The notes under the pieces: generated by a model
The model's database searches: none
What the model was told of the DNA's origin: nothing
The model's input: the letters and a program-made list of their open reading frames with translations, nothing else
Part shown: in pieces, positions 16,454 through 25,501 of the stretch
Position numbering within the stretch: position 1 is the stretch's first letter
How the letters are laid out: each line of letters opens with the position of its first letter
Assembly: GCA_963725395.1 (NCBI GenBank)
Contig: CAVRYH010000009.1
Span: 124,001 to 188,000, forward strand
DNA: 64,000 nt
From: Bog-756 sp963725395
GTDB lineage: Bacteria; Actinomycetota; Acidimicrobiia; Acidimicrobiales; RAAP-2
Reading direction: 5' to 3'
Translations under genes and position numbers: made by a program

Positions 16454-17281
16454 ATGGACATCGACGGTCGAGTGGTGGTCGTCACCGGAGGCGCGGGCGG
16501 GATCGGGCGGGCGCTCTGCTCCGCCTTCGCCCGAGCGGGCGCCCGCGGCGTCGTGGTCGGCGACATCGACGGCGACGGGGCCGCCAGGGTGGCCGACATG
16601 CTCAGCTCGGAGGGATACGGGGCCCTGGCCGTCCGCTGCGATGTGGCCCTGGAGTCGGACGTGACCGCGCTGGTGGCCGAGGCGGAGTCGGCCTTCGGTC
16701 CGGTCGACATCTTCTGTGCCAACGCCGGCATCGTGATTCCGGGCGGGGTCGAAGTGGCCGATGCCGATTGGGAGCGGATCTGGGGCATCAACGTCCGGAG
16801 CCACATCTACGCCGCCCGGGCGGTCCTGCCGGCGATGTTGGCCCGCGGTGAGGGCTACCTCATCCACACCGCCTCCGCCGCCGGCCTGCTGACCCAGTTG
16901 GGCTCGGCGCCCTATTCCGTCACCAAACACGCCGTCGTCGCCCTGGCCGAGTGGCTCTCCATCACCCACGGCGCCGCCGGTCTCAAGGTGTCGTGCTTGT
17001 GCCCCCAGGGGGTGTGGACGGCCATGACCGGAGCCGGCGATGACGACGGCAACGACGAACAGGTGAGCCGAGAACTCGCCGTGTCCACCGCCGGGCGGGA
17101 CGGCATGATGCTTCCGGCCCAGGTGGCCGAGGTGGTGGTCGAGGCCGTCGCCGACGAGCGCTTCCTCATCCTCCCCCACCCGGAGGTGGCCGACTACGAG
17201 CAGCGTCGGGCCGGAGACCGTGAACGGTGGCTCCGAGGCATGCGCAAAGTGCAGGCGCAGATCGCCGGCTCCCTGCCGTGA
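16454..17281 (+). CDS. Short-chain dehydrogenase/reductase
   Basis: This 275-residue classical SDR has the cofactor motif TGGAGGIG (residues 11-18), NAG near residue 92, the catalytic Ser in HTASAAG and YSVTK (Tyr and Lys). A GDID segment after beta-2 ends in Asp, which favours NAD(H) over NADP(H). It starts 22 nt after the enoyl-CoA hydratase and probably oxidises the 3-hydroxyacyl-CoA or hydroxysteroid product of that step. A strong hairpin follows at 17373-17404. Confidence 0.87.
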   Translation: MDIDGRVVVVTGGAGGIGRALCSAFARAGARGVVVGDIDGDGAARVADMLSSEGYGALAVRCDVALESDVTALVAEAESAFGPVDIFCANAGIVIPGGVEVADADWERIWGINVRSHIYAARAVLPAMLARGEGYLIHTASAAGLLTQLGSAPYSVTKHAVVALAEWLSITHGAAGLKVSCLCPQGVWTAMTGAGDDDGNDEQVSRELAVSTAGRDGMMLPAQVAEVVVEAVADERFLILPHPEVADYEQRRAGDRERWLRGMRKVQAQIAGSLP

Positions 17282-17372
17282 GGCTCATGAGCGGTGACGA
17301 CCAGCGTCGCCGTCGATGTGTTGCGGCACGGTGATCCGACCGCGATCGGGGTGGCGGGTCGAGCGATCGCCC

Positions 17373-17404
17373 GCGTGAGGTGGCGCCGAAGCCCCACCTC
17401 ACGC
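17373..17404. terminator. Strong hairpin ending the acyl-CoA gene cluster
   Basis: An 11-bp perfect inverted repeat (GCGTGAGGTGG at 17373-17383, CCACCTCACGC at 17394-17404) with a 10-nt loop lies 92 nt after the SDR stop. There is no T tract, as is common in GC-rich actinobacteria. It also sits just past the end of a reverse-strand coding remnant, so it could act in both directions. Confidence 0.55.
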
Positions 17405-17428
17405 TGCGAACCGTAGCGGCCCGAGGGC

Positions 17429-17660
17429 TCAGGGGTGGCTGATCGTGAGGGTCCCGCCGGACACGGAGATCCCCTTCAGTCCCTTCGGTGCCTTGAGGGT
17501 GGCCGTCGTGACGCCCTTGCTGGCCTCCCTCGGTGAGATTGACGGTGGTTTCCCCGGTTGCACCAAGGCACTCGAGCATCACCGGCCTCACCGCCCCCGG
17601 GGCCACGCTCGGCTGGCCTCGAGCCGGCCGGTCGGGACTTCCGCTGCCGGCACGGGCGAC
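17429..17660 (-). pseudogene. Possible C-terminal remnant of an unknown protein
   Basis: On the reverse strand one frame reads VMLECLGATGETTVNLTE and, one base later, the next frame reads EASKGVTTATLKAPKGLKG...TLTISHP and a stop at 17429-17431. Joined, they look like a beta-rich C-terminal domain broken by a one-base insertion in a GGGAGG run. No start or upstream homologous part was found; upstream the sequence runs into the MFS promoter region. The product is unrecognised and the call rests only on amino-acid texture. Confidence 0.25.
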
Positions 17661-17825
17661 GTCCCACCCCCCGGAAGGGCGCAACATTTGGCAGTTTGAT
17701 TGCCAAAATCCTGCTCGTCGGGTAGAAGTAGCTGTTCCAGTGGCACGTTCGAATCGGGGGCAATCGGTGACGATGGGCGAGAAACCGGGCGACGGCCAGG
17801 AGCCGACGGTGAGGGGACGCTTCGC

Positions 17826-19670
17826 ATGAGGAGCCTCACCCAGGGGTTGAAACAGTGGTTCCTGTGGTTGTTGGGTGAGGAACCCTTCCCCCTCCAACGC
17901 ACGCGCCCCGGGGACACGAACCGGGGCCGGCCGACGGCGGCTCCCGTCCGTCCGGCGAGCACCGATCCCGTCGGCACCGTCCAGCAGCCCACACGACGGC
18001 CATTCCCACTATGGGACCGCAAACTCGACAGCTTTCCGAGCTCGAGGCGGAGACGGTTCCTTCTGGCCATGGTGGTGCTCACCACCATCATCACCTATTA
18101 CCAGCAGTACGTCGGCGGCGCGGTCGGGCCGTCGATCCTCGCCCACTTCCAGATGACGTTCCGGTTCTACATCACGATCTCGGTCGTCTCGAGCGTGTTC
18201 GGCATGGTCTCCTCGCTCCTCGCCGGACTGGCCGACCGGTGGGGGCGGGCCAACATGATCGTGTTCGCCCTGCTGGCGGCCAGCTTGACGACGGCGTTCG
18301 CCGTCCCGCGGGCCGAGACCAAGTGGCAGTTCGCCGCGTTCCTCTGTGTGATCGGATTCATGGAGGGCGTCATCCTGGTCGCCTCCCCGGCCCTCGTCCG
18401 GGATTTCTCACCCCAGGTGAGGCGGGGTGCGGCGATGGGTTTCTGGACACTCGGTCCCGTGATCGCCAGCCTCATCGTGTCGGAGGTGGCGTCCAACACC
18501 CTCGGCACGCTGCATCCCTGGGAGGACCAGTACCACATTGCCGGCATCACCGGCCTGGTGATGTTCGTCGTCGCGTTCTTCACGCTCCGGGAACTCTCGC
18601 CGCAACTCCGGGACCAGGTCCTTTACTCACTGCGTGAGCGCGTTGTCATCGAGGCCCGCGCCCGGGGCATCGACATCGAGGCGGCAATCGCCAAACCGTG
18701 GCGTCAGATGGTCCAGTGGGACATCGTCGTGCCGGCGCTAGGCGTGTCGCTCTTCCTGCTCATCTACATCTCGGCGGTCGCCTTCTTCGTCATCTACTTC
18801 TCGTCCGTCTTCGGCTTCACCCAGGCCCAGGCCAACGGACTGGGGAACTGGTTCTGGGCGGCCGACGCCATCACCGTGGTGGCCGTCGGGATCCTGTCCG
18901 ACCGGATCGGGGTCCGCAAGCCGATCATGGTCACCGCCGCGGTGATCGCGGTCGTCATGACCGCCATCTTCGCCACCCGGTCGACCCACCCGGCGACGTC
19001 CTACGACACCTTCATCGTGATCCTGATCGTCCTCTCGGCCAGTCGGGGAGCGGCTTACGCACCGTGGATGGCGTCGTTCACCGAAACGATCGAGCACCGG
19101 AATCCGGCTCTGGTCGCCACCGGCCTTGCCGTGTGGGGGTGGACGGTCCGGCTGGTCACCGCCGTGGCCCTCCTGGCGCTGCCCTTCGTCGTCACCTCGG
19201 CGACCACGATCGTCGATTACGCCCCGCAGGTTCAGGCACTCGACCTCCACTACGGGCCCGAGATCGCCACGGCCAAGGTCATCGACCCCGCCACCCTGGC
19301 CGAGTTACAGTCCAAATCGCCGCCCAAGTCGGCGCTCCCCGCGGCGATCAAGGACATCGTGGCGAACGAACACGTGGCGTCGTCCGTGGCGATCAAGCGC
19401 CTGCTGGCGCTGAAGGCCTTGCCCGCGTCGGATCGCGCCTTTCTCTCGGCACACGGCAAGCAGGTTCTGGCGGCCAAACGACAGTCCCCCAAGCAGTGGG
19501 AGGACTGGTGGTTGGTGTGCATGGTGGGCCAGCTCCTCTTCATTCCGACGATCTTCCTGCTCGTCGGGCGGTGGCGCCCGTCTTCCGCCCGCCGGGACCT
19601 CGAGGAGCACGACCGCCTGGTCGAAGCGGAGCGCCACCAACTCGCCGAGGAGGAACTGGTGCCGGTCTGA
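17826..19670 (+). CDS. Major facilitator superfamily transporter with long loop before last helix
   Basis: This 614-residue permease starts with a cytoplasmic tail of about 75 residues, then LLAMVVLTTIITYYQQYVGG as first helix. The MFS motif A is visible as GLADRWGRANM between helices 2 and 3 and again, weakly, as GILSDRIGVRKP in the second half. About 11 to 12 membrane helices can be counted. Between the last two there is a soluble loop of about 110 residues (LDLHYGPEIATAK to SPKQWEDWW) rich in Ala and Lys. ATG 17826 is chosen for the GAGGGG box about 10 nt upstream. The 160 nt before it hold no other gene. The substrate is unknown; sugars, organic acids or metabolite export are all possible. 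Confidence 0.82.
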   Translation: MRSLTQGLKQWFLWLLGEEPFPLQRTRPGDTNRGRPTAAPVRPASTDPVGTVQQPTRRPFPLWDRKLDSFPSSRRRRFLLAMVVLTTIITYYQQYVGGAVGPSILAHFQMTFRFYITISVVSSVFGMVSSLLAGLADRWGRANMIVFALLAASLTTAFAVPRAETKWQFAAFLCVIGFMEGVILVASPALVRDFSPQVRRGAAMGFWTLGPVIASLIVSEVASNTLGTLHPWEDQYHIAGITGLVMFVVAFFTLRELSPQLRDQVLYSLRERVVIEARARGIDIEAAIAKPWRQMVQWDIVVPALGVSLFLLIYISAVAFFVIYFSSVFGFTQAQANGLGNWFWAADAITVVAVGILSDRIGVRKPIMVTAAVIAVVMTAIFATRSTHPATSYDTFIVILIVLSASRGAAYAPWMASFTETIEHRNPALVATGLAVWGWTVRLVTAVALLALPFVVTSATTIVDYAPQVQALDLHYGPEIATAKVIDPATLAELQSKSPPKSALPAAIKDIVANEHVASSVAIKRLLALKALPASDRAFLSAHGKQVLAAKRQSPKQWEDWWLVCMVGQLLFIPTIFLLVGRWRPSSARRDLEEHDRLVEAERHQLAEEELVPV

Positions 19671-19784
19671 TGGCAGCGGGGGAGGTCCGGGGGGAGCGGC
19701 TATCCTCTGCCACTGCCACTGACAAACTAAGAGTTGCTCCGACTGGTGACTGCCCAGCCCGAGGGGCTCGTGAGGAGACGTGCG

Positions 19785-20426
19785 ATGACCGGAACCCAAG
19801 TGACCCCGGTGGCGCGCACCGAGCTGCACGACACCCGCTACGGGGAACTGCTGTTCGGCACGCTCGAGGGTGAGACGATCAGGGCCGAGGTCTGGACCAC
19901 GTTCACCCGCAACGACTGCCCGGCCGATCTGTGGGACCCCATCGTGGTCGACGAGCTGGCCAAGGAGCGGGGCGCCACCTTCGGGATCAAGAACGGGCCG
20001 CGCTACTGGCTGATCGACGAACTCCTGCGCGCCACGGTGGTCGCCGACGTCGAGTTCGGGCAGTTCCGCGACCTCGACATGGTCCGGGTGGCATCGGTGA
20101 CGATCGACGCGGCGTCTATCGCCTCGCGTCACTACCGCGAAAGCAAGGTGGATCGCCGCACGCTCTTCACCTGGAAGGCCGGGCGCCGGGTCTACGAGCT
20201 CGTCGACCCCGAGGGCGCCACCTACGTGATGCAGGCCTACTGCCAGATCGTCGAACCGACGCTTCGCGAGGCGGATCTCGTCGCCCTGGGCAGCCGGCTG
20301 AACCTGCCCGAGGGCTGGCGGTTCGGGGCGCGGGTCCTCGACACCGATCTTGTCCTCGACACGCGGGCCGTCGAGGCCCGGGTGGTGCAGGACGAGCTCG
20401 AGAACTCCTACTGCCGGCTGGGCTGA
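19785..20426 (+). CDS. Hypothetical protein, possible hydroxylase/isomerase-accessory fold
   Basis: This 213-residue soluble protein has no recognised motif. It carries conserved-looking segments TRYGELLFGTLEG, FTRNDCPADLWD, RYWLIDELL and YVMQAYCQIVEPTL. ATG 19785 has GGAG 7 nt upstream (GAGGAGACGTGCG). Good GC-rich codon use indicates a genuine gene. Upstream lies the MFS permease (115-nt gap) and downstream the FAD oxidase (90-nt gap), all on one strand. No function is proposed. Confidence 0.65.
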   Translation: MTGTQVTPVARTELHDTRYGELLFGTLEGETIRAEVWTTFTRNDCPADLWDPIVVDELAKERGATFGIKNGPRYWLIDELLRATVVADVEFGQFRDLDMVRVASVTIDAASIASRHYRESKVDRRTLFTWKAGRRVYELVDPEGATYVMQAYCQIVEPTLREADLVALGSRLNLPEGWRFGARVLDTDLVLDTRAVEARVVQDELENSYCRLG

Positions 20427-20516
20427 GTCGAACCGGGGACCGGCGGGGTCCGGTCATCCAGCGGTAACCCGGCCGCTGCGGACCGGCACCACACCCGATC
20501 GGGCAGAGTAGTGGCC

Positions 20517-21890
20517 ATGGCCGCCAACCGGGCAGTGGTCGATCGCCTCCGCGAGGTGGTCGGCCCCCACGTGGTCACCGACCCCGAGGTGGTCGCGCCC
20601 TACACCGTGGACTGGACCCGGCGCTTCGAGGGCCGCTCGTCGGCGGTGGTTCGACCGGGCTCCACCGACGAGGTGGCGGGCGTCGTCCTCGCCTGTCGGG
20701 AGCTCGGAGTCGCCCTGGTTCCCCAAGGGGGCAACACCGGGTTGGTAGGAGGTGGTGTGCCGCTGCACGGTGAGGTGGTCCTCAGTCTCCGGCGCCTCCG
20801 GTCGCTGGAACCCGTCGATCCCCTGGCCGGTCAGGTCACCGCCGCGGCCGGCGTGCCGTTGGCCGGCGTCCAACAGGCCGCGGCCGGTGCCGGGTGGGCC
20901 TACGGGGTGGACCTGTCCAGCCGCGACTCGGCGACCGTAGGGGGCATGGTGGCGACCAACGCCGGTGGGACCCACGTCCTCCGCCACGGAGACACCAGGG
21001 CCCAGGTGCTCGGCGTGGAGGCCGTCCTGGGCTCCGGCTCGGTCATCTCGCACCTCGGGGGACTGGTGAAGGACAACACCGGCTACCACCTGGAGTCCCT
21101 CATGTGCGGCAGCGAGGGGACCCTGGCGGTGGTGACCGCCGCCCGGCTCCGGCTCGTGCCCGCCACCCCGTTCCGGACGGTCGCCGTTCTGGCCTTCGAC
21201 AAGGCCTCCGACGCCATCGACGCGGCGGCCCTCCTCCGAAGATCCCTGCCCGCGCTCGAGGCCCTCGAGCTCTTCTTGGGCCCGGGGCTCGAGCTCGTGT
21301 GTTCGGCGACGGGGATGCGGTCACCATTTCCGGAATCGCACACCGCCTACCTGCTCGTCGAGGTGGCCGACCGCGCCGACACCACCGATGCGTTGGCCGA
21401 TGCGACGGACTCCGTCGCCCGCGTGGCCGACGTGGTGGTGGCGACCGAGCCGGCGAGACGAGCCGATCTGTGGCGTTACCGTGAGGCACACACCGAGGCC
21501 ATCAACACGCTCGGCCCCCCGCACAAGCTCGACGTGACGCTGCCACTCGGATCCCTGGCGGAGTTCGTCGACCGGGTGCCCGAACGAGTTCGTACGATCG
21601 AACCGGCCGCCCGGACGTGGCTGTTCGGCCACGCCGGCGACGGCAACGTCCACGTGAACGTGAGCGGGCTCGTCGCCGACGACGACCGGGTGGACGAAGG
21701 CGTGTTCTCGATGGTGGCGAACTACGGCGGCAGCATCAGCGCCGAGCACGGCATCGGTGCCGCCAAGAGACGCTGGCTCCACCTGTCGCGCACCGACGCC
21801 GAGATCTCGGCGTTCCGGGCCGTCAAGGGGGCACTCGATCCCGACGGCGTGCTCAACCCCAACGCCCTCCTGCCCCCCGAGATCGGTTGA
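20517..21890 (+). CDS. FAD-linked oxidase, GlcD/D-2-hydroxyacid dehydrogenase family
   Basis: This 457-residue flavoprotein is of the VAO/PCMH fold. The FAD domain shows VVRPGSTDEVAG, PQGGNTGLVGGG, SATVGGMVATNAGG and MCGSEGTLAVVT. The C-terminal FAD-oxidase domain shows FGHAGDGNVHVN and SAEHGIGAAKRRWL, with VLNPNALLP at the end. These match D-lactate, glycolate and D-2-hydroxyglutarate dehydrogenases. There is no iron-sulfur partner (GlcF) nearby, so it probably gives electrons to an ETF or quinone. ATG 20517 or GTG 20511 are equally near as starts. Confidence 0.87.
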   Translation: MAANRAVVDRLREVVGPHVVTDPEVVAPYTVDWTRRFEGRSSAVVRPGSTDEVAGVVLACRELGVALVPQGGNTGLVGGGVPLHGEVVLSLRRLRSLEPVDPLAGQVTAAAGVPLAGVQQAAAGAGWAYGVDLSSRDSATVGGMVATNAGGTHVLRHGDTRAQVLGVEAVLGSGSVISHLGGLVKDNTGYHLESLMCGSEGTLAVVTAARLRLVPATPFRTVAVLAFDKASDAIDAAALLRRSLPALEALELFLGPGLELVCSATGMRSPFPESHTAYLLVEVADRADTTDALADATDSVARVADVVVATEPARRADLWRYREAHTEAINTLGPPHKLDVTLPLGSLAEFVDRVPERVRTIEPAARTWLFGHAGDGNVHVNVSGLVADDDRVDEGVFSMVANYGGSISAEHGIGAAKRRWLHLSRTDAEISAFRAVKGALDPDGVLNPNALLPPEIG

Positions 21891-22029
21891 AAGGGACCTT
21901 CAGCCCTGGTGGGAGCCGAGCCGGGCGGCTTAGGTTGGGCGTCGTGGTCGTCCTTCCGTGGATACAGCGGTCCGGCCGTGACTTCCGCGAAGATGGACGC
22001 CGGTTCAGGTGAAAGGAAGGACTTCGACC

Positions 22030-22530
22030 ATGAGCGGTGTGGGCGAGAGCGAGGACGCAGCCGACGAGGCGCCGGCCGGGGTTTCAGTGTGGGAGCGTGA
22101 TCTGTGGGAACTCCTCACCAAGCACGTCAAAGAGGAGAAGCATCTCCTCGCCACCTATACGACGCTCGCCGACGAGACGAAGTCGGAGGCCTTCGCCTAT
22201 CTCGTCAATCTCCTGGTCGAGGACGAGGTCCGTCATCACCGGATCTTCGCCGAGCTGGCGGCGTCACTGAAGATCCAGTCGGAATTGGGGGATCAGTCCC
22301 CCATCATTCCGGCGATGGACTTCGCCAACACCGATCGTGCCGGGGTGCTCGAGGCCACCGAGCTGCTCCTGAAGAGGGAGGAGCAGGACCTGCGGGACCT
22401 CAGACGTCTCGAGGGTGAGCTCCACGACGTGAGGGACACGACACTGTGGAGCCTCCTCATCGATCTGATGCAACGCGACACGCAAAAGCACATCGCCATC
22501 CTCCGGTTCGCCAGGGACCACGCCGGCTAG
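22030..22530 (+). CDS. Ferritin-like domain protein
   Basis: This 166-residue four-helix protein has metal-ligand-like Glu/His placements: HVKEEKHLLATY in the first helix, EDEVRHHRIFAEL in the second, KREEQDLRDL in the third and QRDTQKHIAIL in the fourth. This ExxH pattern resembles rubrerythrin and bacterioferritin-like di-iron sites, but no rubredoxin domain is attached. ATG 22030 has AAGGAAGG 9-10 nt upstream. It is possibly iron or peroxide related; it stands alone between the FAD oxidase and xylA. Confidence 0.75.
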   Translation: MSGVGESEDAADEAPAGVSVWERDLWELLTKHVKEEKHLLATYTTLADETKSEAFAYLVNLLVEDEVRHHRIFAELAASLKIQSELGDQSPIIPAMDFANTDRAGVLEATELLLKREEQDLRDLRRLEGELHDVRDTTLWSLLIDLMQRDTQKHIAILRFARDHAG

Positions 22531-22560
22531 ACACGTCGGCCGGCGTCCGCTGGCCGGTGG

Positions 22561-23736
22561 TCAGCGAACGCCGAGCAGAAGCTCGGTGACCAGCTGGTCG
22601 AGGCGCTCGTGGCCGTAACCGACCGTGGCCAGGGCCTCCTCGTCGATCGAGGCGGCGCCCGATCGCAGCGCGGCGACGGCGTCGGCGCCGAGCCCTTCGG
22701 GTGAGGTGGGCACGGTGATCTCCGACCGGCGGGCCGTCGCCAGTGCCTCGGCTATGTCGGGGTCGTCATGGAAGCGACGGGCCTTGTCGCGCAGGATCAG
22801 GTAGGTGCGCATGCAGCCGCGGGCGAAGTCCCACACCCCGTCGGCGTCCTCGGTGCGGTAAGGGTGGGCGTCAAAATGCCGCATGCCGTTCCAACCGGCG
22901 TCCTCCAGCACCTTCACCGTGTAGAAGGCGTCACGGATCCCCTCGGAGCCGAAGCGGAAGTCCTGGTCGTACTTGCCGATCCGCTGGGCGTTCAGGTCGA
23001 TGTGGAAGAGCTTCCCGTGCCAGAGCACCTGGGCGACGGCCTGGGAGAACGACAGGCCGCTCATCGTCTCGTGGGCGAACTCGGGGTTCAATCCGACCAT
23101 CTCCGGCCATTCGAGCCCACCGATGAAGGCCAACGCGTGGCCCACCGTGGGCAACAGGATGTCGCCGCGTGGCTCGTTCGGCTTGGGCTCGAGGGCGAAG
23201 CGCAGGTCGTAGTGGCGCTCCCTCACGTACGAGCAGCAGAGGTTGACGGCCTCGGCGTAGCGGTCGAGCGCCCCCAGGACGTCCTTGGCCGCCTCGGCCT
23301 CGACGCCCTCGCGTCCGCCCCACATGACGAACACGGTTGCGCCCAGCTCGACGCCGAGGTCGATGGCATCCAGGGTCTTGGCCAGGGCCAGCCGGCGGAT
23401 CTGCGGGTCGTTCGCCGTGAACGCCCCCTCCTTGAAGACGGGGCGGGAGAACAGATTCGTCGTCACCATGGGCACCTTGAGCCCCGTCTCGTCGAGGGCC
23501 GAACGGAAGCGCTTGACGATGGCCTCGCGTGCGGACGGCGACGAGCCGTGGGGAACCAGGTCGTTGTCGTGGAAGCTCACGCCGTAGGCCCCGAGTTCGG
23601 CGAGGCGGAGGACCGTGTCGGCGGGATCGAGTGGCGCACGGGTCTCCCCCCCGAAAGGATCGCGTCCCGGATTGCCGACGGTCCACAGACCGAAGGTGAA
23701 GTGGTCCTCCGGCGTGGGGACGAAGCTGTCTGACAT
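22561..23736 (-). CDS. xylA: Xylose isomerase
   Basis: This 391-residue protein is typical in length and sequence of actinobacterial class I xylose (glucose) isomerases, which convert D-xylose to D-xylulose. Active-site segments are visible: FGLWTVGNPGRDPFG (substrate-binding Trp), SFHDNDL (catalytic His and Asp), VMWGGREG, LEPKPNEPRGD (Glu and Lys at the metal sites), NPEFAHE and LFHIDLN (metal Asp). The gene follows xylB on the same strand after 119 nt and is probably in one operon. Confidence 0.97.
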   Translation of the reverse strand: MSDSFVPTPEDHFTFGLWTVGNPGRDPFGGETRAPLDPADTVLRLAELGAYGVSFHDNDLVPHGSSPSAREAIVKRFRSALDETGLKVPMVTTNLFSRPVFKEGAFTANDPQIRRLALAKTLDAIDLGVELGATVFVMWGGREGVEAEAAKDVLGALDRYAEAVNLCCSYVRERHYDLRFALEPKPNEPRGDILLPTVGHALAFIGGLEWPEMVGLNPEFAHETMSGLSFSQAVAQVLWHGKLFHIDLNAQRIGKYDQDFRFGSEGIRDAFYTVKVLEDAGWNGMRHFDAHPYRTEDADGVWDFARGCMRTYLILRDKARRFHDDPDIAEALATARRSEITVPTSPEGLGADAVAALRSGAASIDEEALATVGYGHERLDQLVTELLLGVR

Positions 23737-23855
23737 CAGTGGTTCCTCCGACTCAGCGGCGAAGATCGAGGACCCTGGCCCTCACCTGGCCACGTTACCC
23801 ACCGTCGCCCCTCGGGGCATGGCCGTCGGGTGCGAGCCGCCGGCCATGTCGGCGG

Positions 23856-25313
23856 TCAACCCCGGGCAGCGGCGTAGCGTCGCCTCACCTCCCGCGAGGC
23901 CCCGGCATCACCTCCGGGCTCGACGAGTACGCCGTCGCGGAGCCCCCAGGCGTCGGCGACATCGTCGACACCGAGGCCGGAGACGAGCACGGCGGCCTGG
24001 AGCGCCGCCCCGGCCGAGACGATCTCGTCATGGACCGGGACCGACACCGACCGGTCGGCGAGCGACGCCAGCACCTGGCGGTAGGCGGCGGAGCGCGCAC
24101 CACCGCCCACCAGGACCAGCCGCCCCTCCTCGACCGGCACTCCCGCGCCACCCAACGCGTCGAGGCCCTCGAGGAGGCCGCAGACCACCCCTTCGAAGGC
24201 GGCGCGGGCCAGGTTCTCCCGGCTCACGTCGGGCCGGATGCCATAGAGTGTTCCGGTAGCAAGGGGTCGGTTGGGGGTCCGCTCACCGGCCAGATAGGGC
24301 ACGAGCACCAGTCCGCCGGCTCCGGCCGGGGCCTGCAGGGCGAGCTCGTCGAGCACCGGGCGGTCCACGGCCGTCAACCGGCCGACGGCCTCGGTGACGA
24401 GTGTGGCGTTGAGGGTGCAGACCAGGGGGAGGAAGCGCCCCGTGGCATCGGCGAACCCGGCCACGGCCCCGGTCGGATCGTGGGCCGGCCGGTCCCACGT
24501 GGCGAACACCGTCCCCGACGTACCGATCGAGACGGCGACCTCGCCGGGACGCAGACCGATGCCGAGGGCCGCGGCCATGTTGTCTCCGGTGCCGACGGCG
24601 ACCGGCGTGCCCACCACCAGGCCGAGGGCCCGGGCCGCCTCGCTCGTGAGGGCGCCGGCCGGCTCCCACGGCCCGAGCACGGTCGGAAGGGATGGGGCCC
24701 AGTCCGTGTCGGGGTCGACCAGCTCCAGGAGATCGAGGCGGTACCGGTCCTCGGACGGGGACCAGTAGCCCGTCCCCGAGGCGTCGCCGCGATCGGTCAC
24801 CATGTGGCCGGTGAGCCGGAAGGTCATCCAGTCGTGGGGCAGGAGCACGAACCCGAGCCGGGTGAACGAGCCGGGCTCGCGACGACGGAGCCAGGCCAGC
24901 TTGGTCACGGTGAACGCCGCCACCGGCACGCTTCCGCAGGCGTCGACCCACGCTGCGGCCCCGAGTCGATCGAGGAGCCGGTCGGCATCCAGGGCCGACT
25001 CGGTGTCGTTCCACAGTTTGGCGGGTCGCACCACGCGGTGGTCGAGGTCGAGGACGACCAGGCCGTGCTGCTGGCCGGCGACGGCGAGGGCGACGACGTC
25101 GGTCGGTCGGGCCCGGCCGGACGCGCCGGCGAGGGCCGCCGACATGGCGGCTCCGAGCGCCGACCACCACGCTCCTGGCTCCTGTTCGCTCCTCGGGGGC
25201 ACCGTCGGCGGATGGGGGGCGCGTCCGGTACCGATCACCCGACCGGTCTCGAGGTCACGGAGCTCGACCTTGGTCGACTGTGTCGAGGAGTCGATCCCGG
25301 CGACGAGCGGCAC
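23856..25313 (-). CDS. xylB: Xylulokinase
   Basis: This FGGY-family kinase of 485 residues phosphorylates D-xylulose to xylulose 5-phosphate. Seen are the N-terminal phosphate-binding loop GIDSSTQSTK, the catalytic base region GTGDNMAAALG, SIGTSGTVF and the adenine-side GGGARSAAYRQV. GTG 25313 is chosen as start because it places GIDSSTQ six residues in, as in homologues; the frame stays open to 25349. With xylA it forms the isomerase route into the pentose phosphate pathway. No xylose transporter or repressor gene is within the window. Confidence 0.93.
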   Translation of the reverse strand: MPLVAGIDSSTQSTKVELRDLETGRVIGTGRAPHPPTVPPRSEQEPGAWWSALGAAMSAALAGASGRARPTDVVALAVAGQQHGLVVLDLDHRVVRPAKLWNDTESALDADRLLDRLGAAAWVDACGSVPVAAFTVTKLAWLRRREPGSFTRLGFVLLPHDWMTFRLTGHMVTDRGDASGTGYWSPSEDRYRLDLLELVDPDTDWAPSLPTVLGPWEPAGALTSEAARALGLVVGTPVAVGTGDNMAAALGIGLRPGEVAVSIGTSGTVFATWDRPAHDPTGAVAGFADATGRFLPLVCTLNATLVTEAVGRLTAVDRPVLDELALQAPAGAGGLVLVPYLAGERTPNRPLATGTLYGIRPDVSRENLARAAFEGVVCGLLEGLDALGGAGVPVEEGRLVLVGGGARSAAYRQVLASLADRSVSVPVHDEIVSAGAALQAAVLVSGLGVDDVADAWGLRDGVLVEPGGDAGASREVRRRYAAARG

Positions 25314-25439
25314 CGGCCCGACGCTACCCCCCGAACCGGCGCCGCCCACGAAGGGTTCGCTCCGGCGCCGGTGAGACCGCCCGCCGACGGCCCCTACTGC
25401 AGCCCGTGACGACCCTCGAAGTCCGACGGACCGGATTCC

Positions 25440-25501
25440 TGACTAATCCGATCGGCCTTTATAGGCTTTCCCGATAGGATAAGTAGGATTAAGATGCCGG
25501 C
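25440..25501 (+). promoter_or_regulatory. AT-rich promoter/operator region before flavoprotein-persulfide dioxygenase operon
   Basis: This 60-nt stretch is markedly AT-richer than its surroundings. It has CTAATCC (25443-25449) and GGATTAA (25487-25493) as a wide inverted repeat, the palindrome CCGATCGG (25448-25455), and TAGG repeated at 25462, 25475 and 25484, two of them as TAGGAT, a good -10 match. ATG 25502 follows with no clear ribosome-binding site. The layout suggests a regulated promoter, perhaps for a sulfide or redox sensor; the regulator is unknown. Confidence 0.45.

Noticed and set aside
15091..16806. Long open frame on the reverse strand opposite the thiolase, enoyl-CoA hydratase and SDR genes
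   Set aside because: It runs antisense to three genes with clear family motifs, is Arg/Ser/Pro-rich and has no recognisable domain; a typical shadow in GC-rich DNA.
17700..17825. Longer N-terminus of the MFS permease from TTG 17700
   Set aside because: The extra residues are low-complexity Ser/Gly, while ATG 17826 has a GAGGGG box.
22561..25313. xylBA as a horizontally acquired island
   Set aside because: Base composition and codon use match the surroundings and both proteins are of the usual actinobacterial type; no mobility gene or repeat borders them.
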